A stretch of 64,000 nucleotides of DNA from Prosthecobacter sp. SYSU 5D2 (lineage in GTDB: Bacteria > Verrucomicrobiota > Verrucomicrobiia > Verrucomicrobiales > Verrucomicrobiaceae), in assembly GCF_039655865.1 (NCBI RefSeq), contig NZ_JBBYXL010000010.1, positions 124,001 to 188,000 on the forward strand, written 5' to 3'. Of the stretch, positions 63,195 through 64,000 are shown piece by piece; positions within the stretch are counted from its first letter, which is position 1; each line of letters starts with the position of its first letter. The position numbers were made by a program, and so were the translations under genes. The notes below the pieces were generated by a model. It did no database searches. It was not told the DNA's origin and worked only from the letters and a program-made list of their open reading frames with translations.

Positions 63195-64000
63195 TCAGGG
63201 ATCGCCTTTAGGTTCGGCAGGCTTTTCCTGAGGGGGCGGTTTGGGGGTGCGCAGGTCCCTGAGAGTCGCACCCGGTGGCAGCAATACGCGGCCATATTTG
63301 GAAACGGCCACGCGCTGGGCCAGGTAGATGCCGGTGTGGCCGCTGCACAGGTAGGCGATGAAACAGGCCACGGCGATGTACACGCCGTTGGCTGCGCCGA
63401 AGAGCTCGATGCCCATGATGGTGCAGGCCAGCGGGGTGTTGGTGGCTCCGGCAAAGATGGCGACAAAACCCAGGGCGGCGAAGAGGTCCAACGGAGCGCC
63501 GAGGAGTCCGGCGAGGGCATTGCCCAAAGCACCGCCGATGAAGAAAAGAGGTGTCACCTCCCCGCCTTTAAAACCTGCGCTTAATGTCACCACCGTGAAG
63601 ACCAGCTTCCACCACCAGGCGGTGGGATGCACCTCCTGGGTGGTGAAGAGGGAGGCGATAGTGACATGCTCAGGATCTGGCGAGGTGACGCCAAGGCCGA
63701 GATACTGGGTGGTGCCCAGGGCATAGACGAGGCCGATGACGAGCACTCCACCAATGGCAGGCCGCAATGGTGCATAAGGGCAGATTTTTTTATAGCCTGC
63801 CGAGGCGGCATGAGACAGTTCGGAGAACAGATAACTGGCCATGCCAAAAGCCACCGCCGCCAGGGCCACCTTGGCCAGCATCACTGCCTCCAGGTGGAAG
63901 AAGTGTGTGGGCACCATGCCATCACTCATGTAGCCCACATTGTAAAGCGTGTGGCCCACACCCCAGGCGTGGCAGGTCCAGTCGCCAATCATGGCGGAGG
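63195..64000 (-). CDS. ClC-family chloride channel/transporter (5' partial)
   Basis: The frame is open to the window end, so the N-terminal half is missing; an in-frame ATG at 63992 is internal. The visible part is the second ClC half: [20 protein letters not shown] (filter region equivalent to GxFxP), then [20 protein letters not shown] with the gating-region residues and further helices. The tail after about RVLLPPG is short and Pro-rich, without CBS domains. Transports chloride or fluoride; which, and whether as channel or antiporter, cannot be told without the first half. Confidence 0.85.
   Translation of the reverse strand, partial: SAMIGDWTCHAWGVGHTLYNVGYMSDGMVPTHFFHLEAVMLAKVALAAVAFGMASYLFSELSHAASAGYKKICPYAPLRPAIGGVLVIGLVYALGTTQYLGLGVTSPDPEHVTIASLFTTQEVHPTAWWWKLVFTVVTLSAGFKGGEVTPLFFIGGALGNALAGLLGAPLDLFAALGFVAIFAGATNTPLACTIMGIELFGAANGVYIAVACFIAYLCSGHTGIYLAQRVAVSKYGRVLLPPGATLRDLRTPKPPPQEKPAEPKGDP

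Overview
The window looks like a chromosome segment from a high-GC member of the Verrucomicrobiota, probably close to Prosthecobacter or Verrucomicrobium. This is an inference from gene content: two large autotransporters with PATR-type strand repeats, an FHA/coiled-coil giant beside an Hsp70, a NagB fused to a PIG-L-like domain, secreted FAD_oxidored and PQQ-propeller proteins, and few clear Shine-Dalgarno sites. No rRNA or tRNA gene was seen, so the placement is not proven.

Layout. 1-3019: the 3' part of a Wzc-like tyrosine autokinase, a small polysaccharide export (OPX) protein and a cysteine-cluster protein. 3072-3857: a lipoprotein of unknown function. 4013-10127: a probable three-gene unit of a 1409-residue FHA/coiled-coil protein, a lid-less Hsp70 and a small helical protein. 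10157-20762: a SWIM-SNF2 helicase, TspO, a double serine-hydrolase fusion, a TauE/SafE permease and a DUF2339 membrane protein. 20812-27468: two paralogous autotransporters, each followed by a strong UUCG-loop terminator; the first carries an ice-binding-like DUF3494 domain. 27754-34457: isolated nuoA, a Dabb protein, an outer-membrane barrel, a NagB/PIG-L fusion, KDPG aldolase and two secreted proteins of unknown function.

34809-38788 looks like an acquired patch: a serine hydrolase, a LysR regulator broken by one in-frame TAG, a divergent quinone reductase bracketed by two imperfect 64-base repeats, and a YcaC-like hydrolase. 38964-40955 is a secreted FAD oxidoreductase. 41306-53933 is a surface-polysaccharide locus: a decayed glycosyltransferase, a GbsR/MarR-like regulator with a palindrome over its own start, then an operon for a CDP-linked C-methylated 6-deoxyhexose (cytidylyltransferase, 4,6-dehydratase, C-methyltransferase, epimerase, reductase), a CmcI-like enzyme, two glycosyltransferases and a Wzx flippase, with a GT4 enzyme convergent at the end. 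It is followed by an ISAs1 transposase remnant. 55126-64000 is mostly housekeeping or transport: a PQQ-propeller protein, an unknown repeat-bearing protein, an ABC ATPase, GlpX, AroE, an MFS transporter and a ClC channel cut by the window end.

The genes at 1-2570 could supply the export apparatus for the polysaccharide encoded at 43000-52637, but the two loci lie 40 kb apart and no Wzy polymerase or initiating sugar-phosphate transferase was recognised here.
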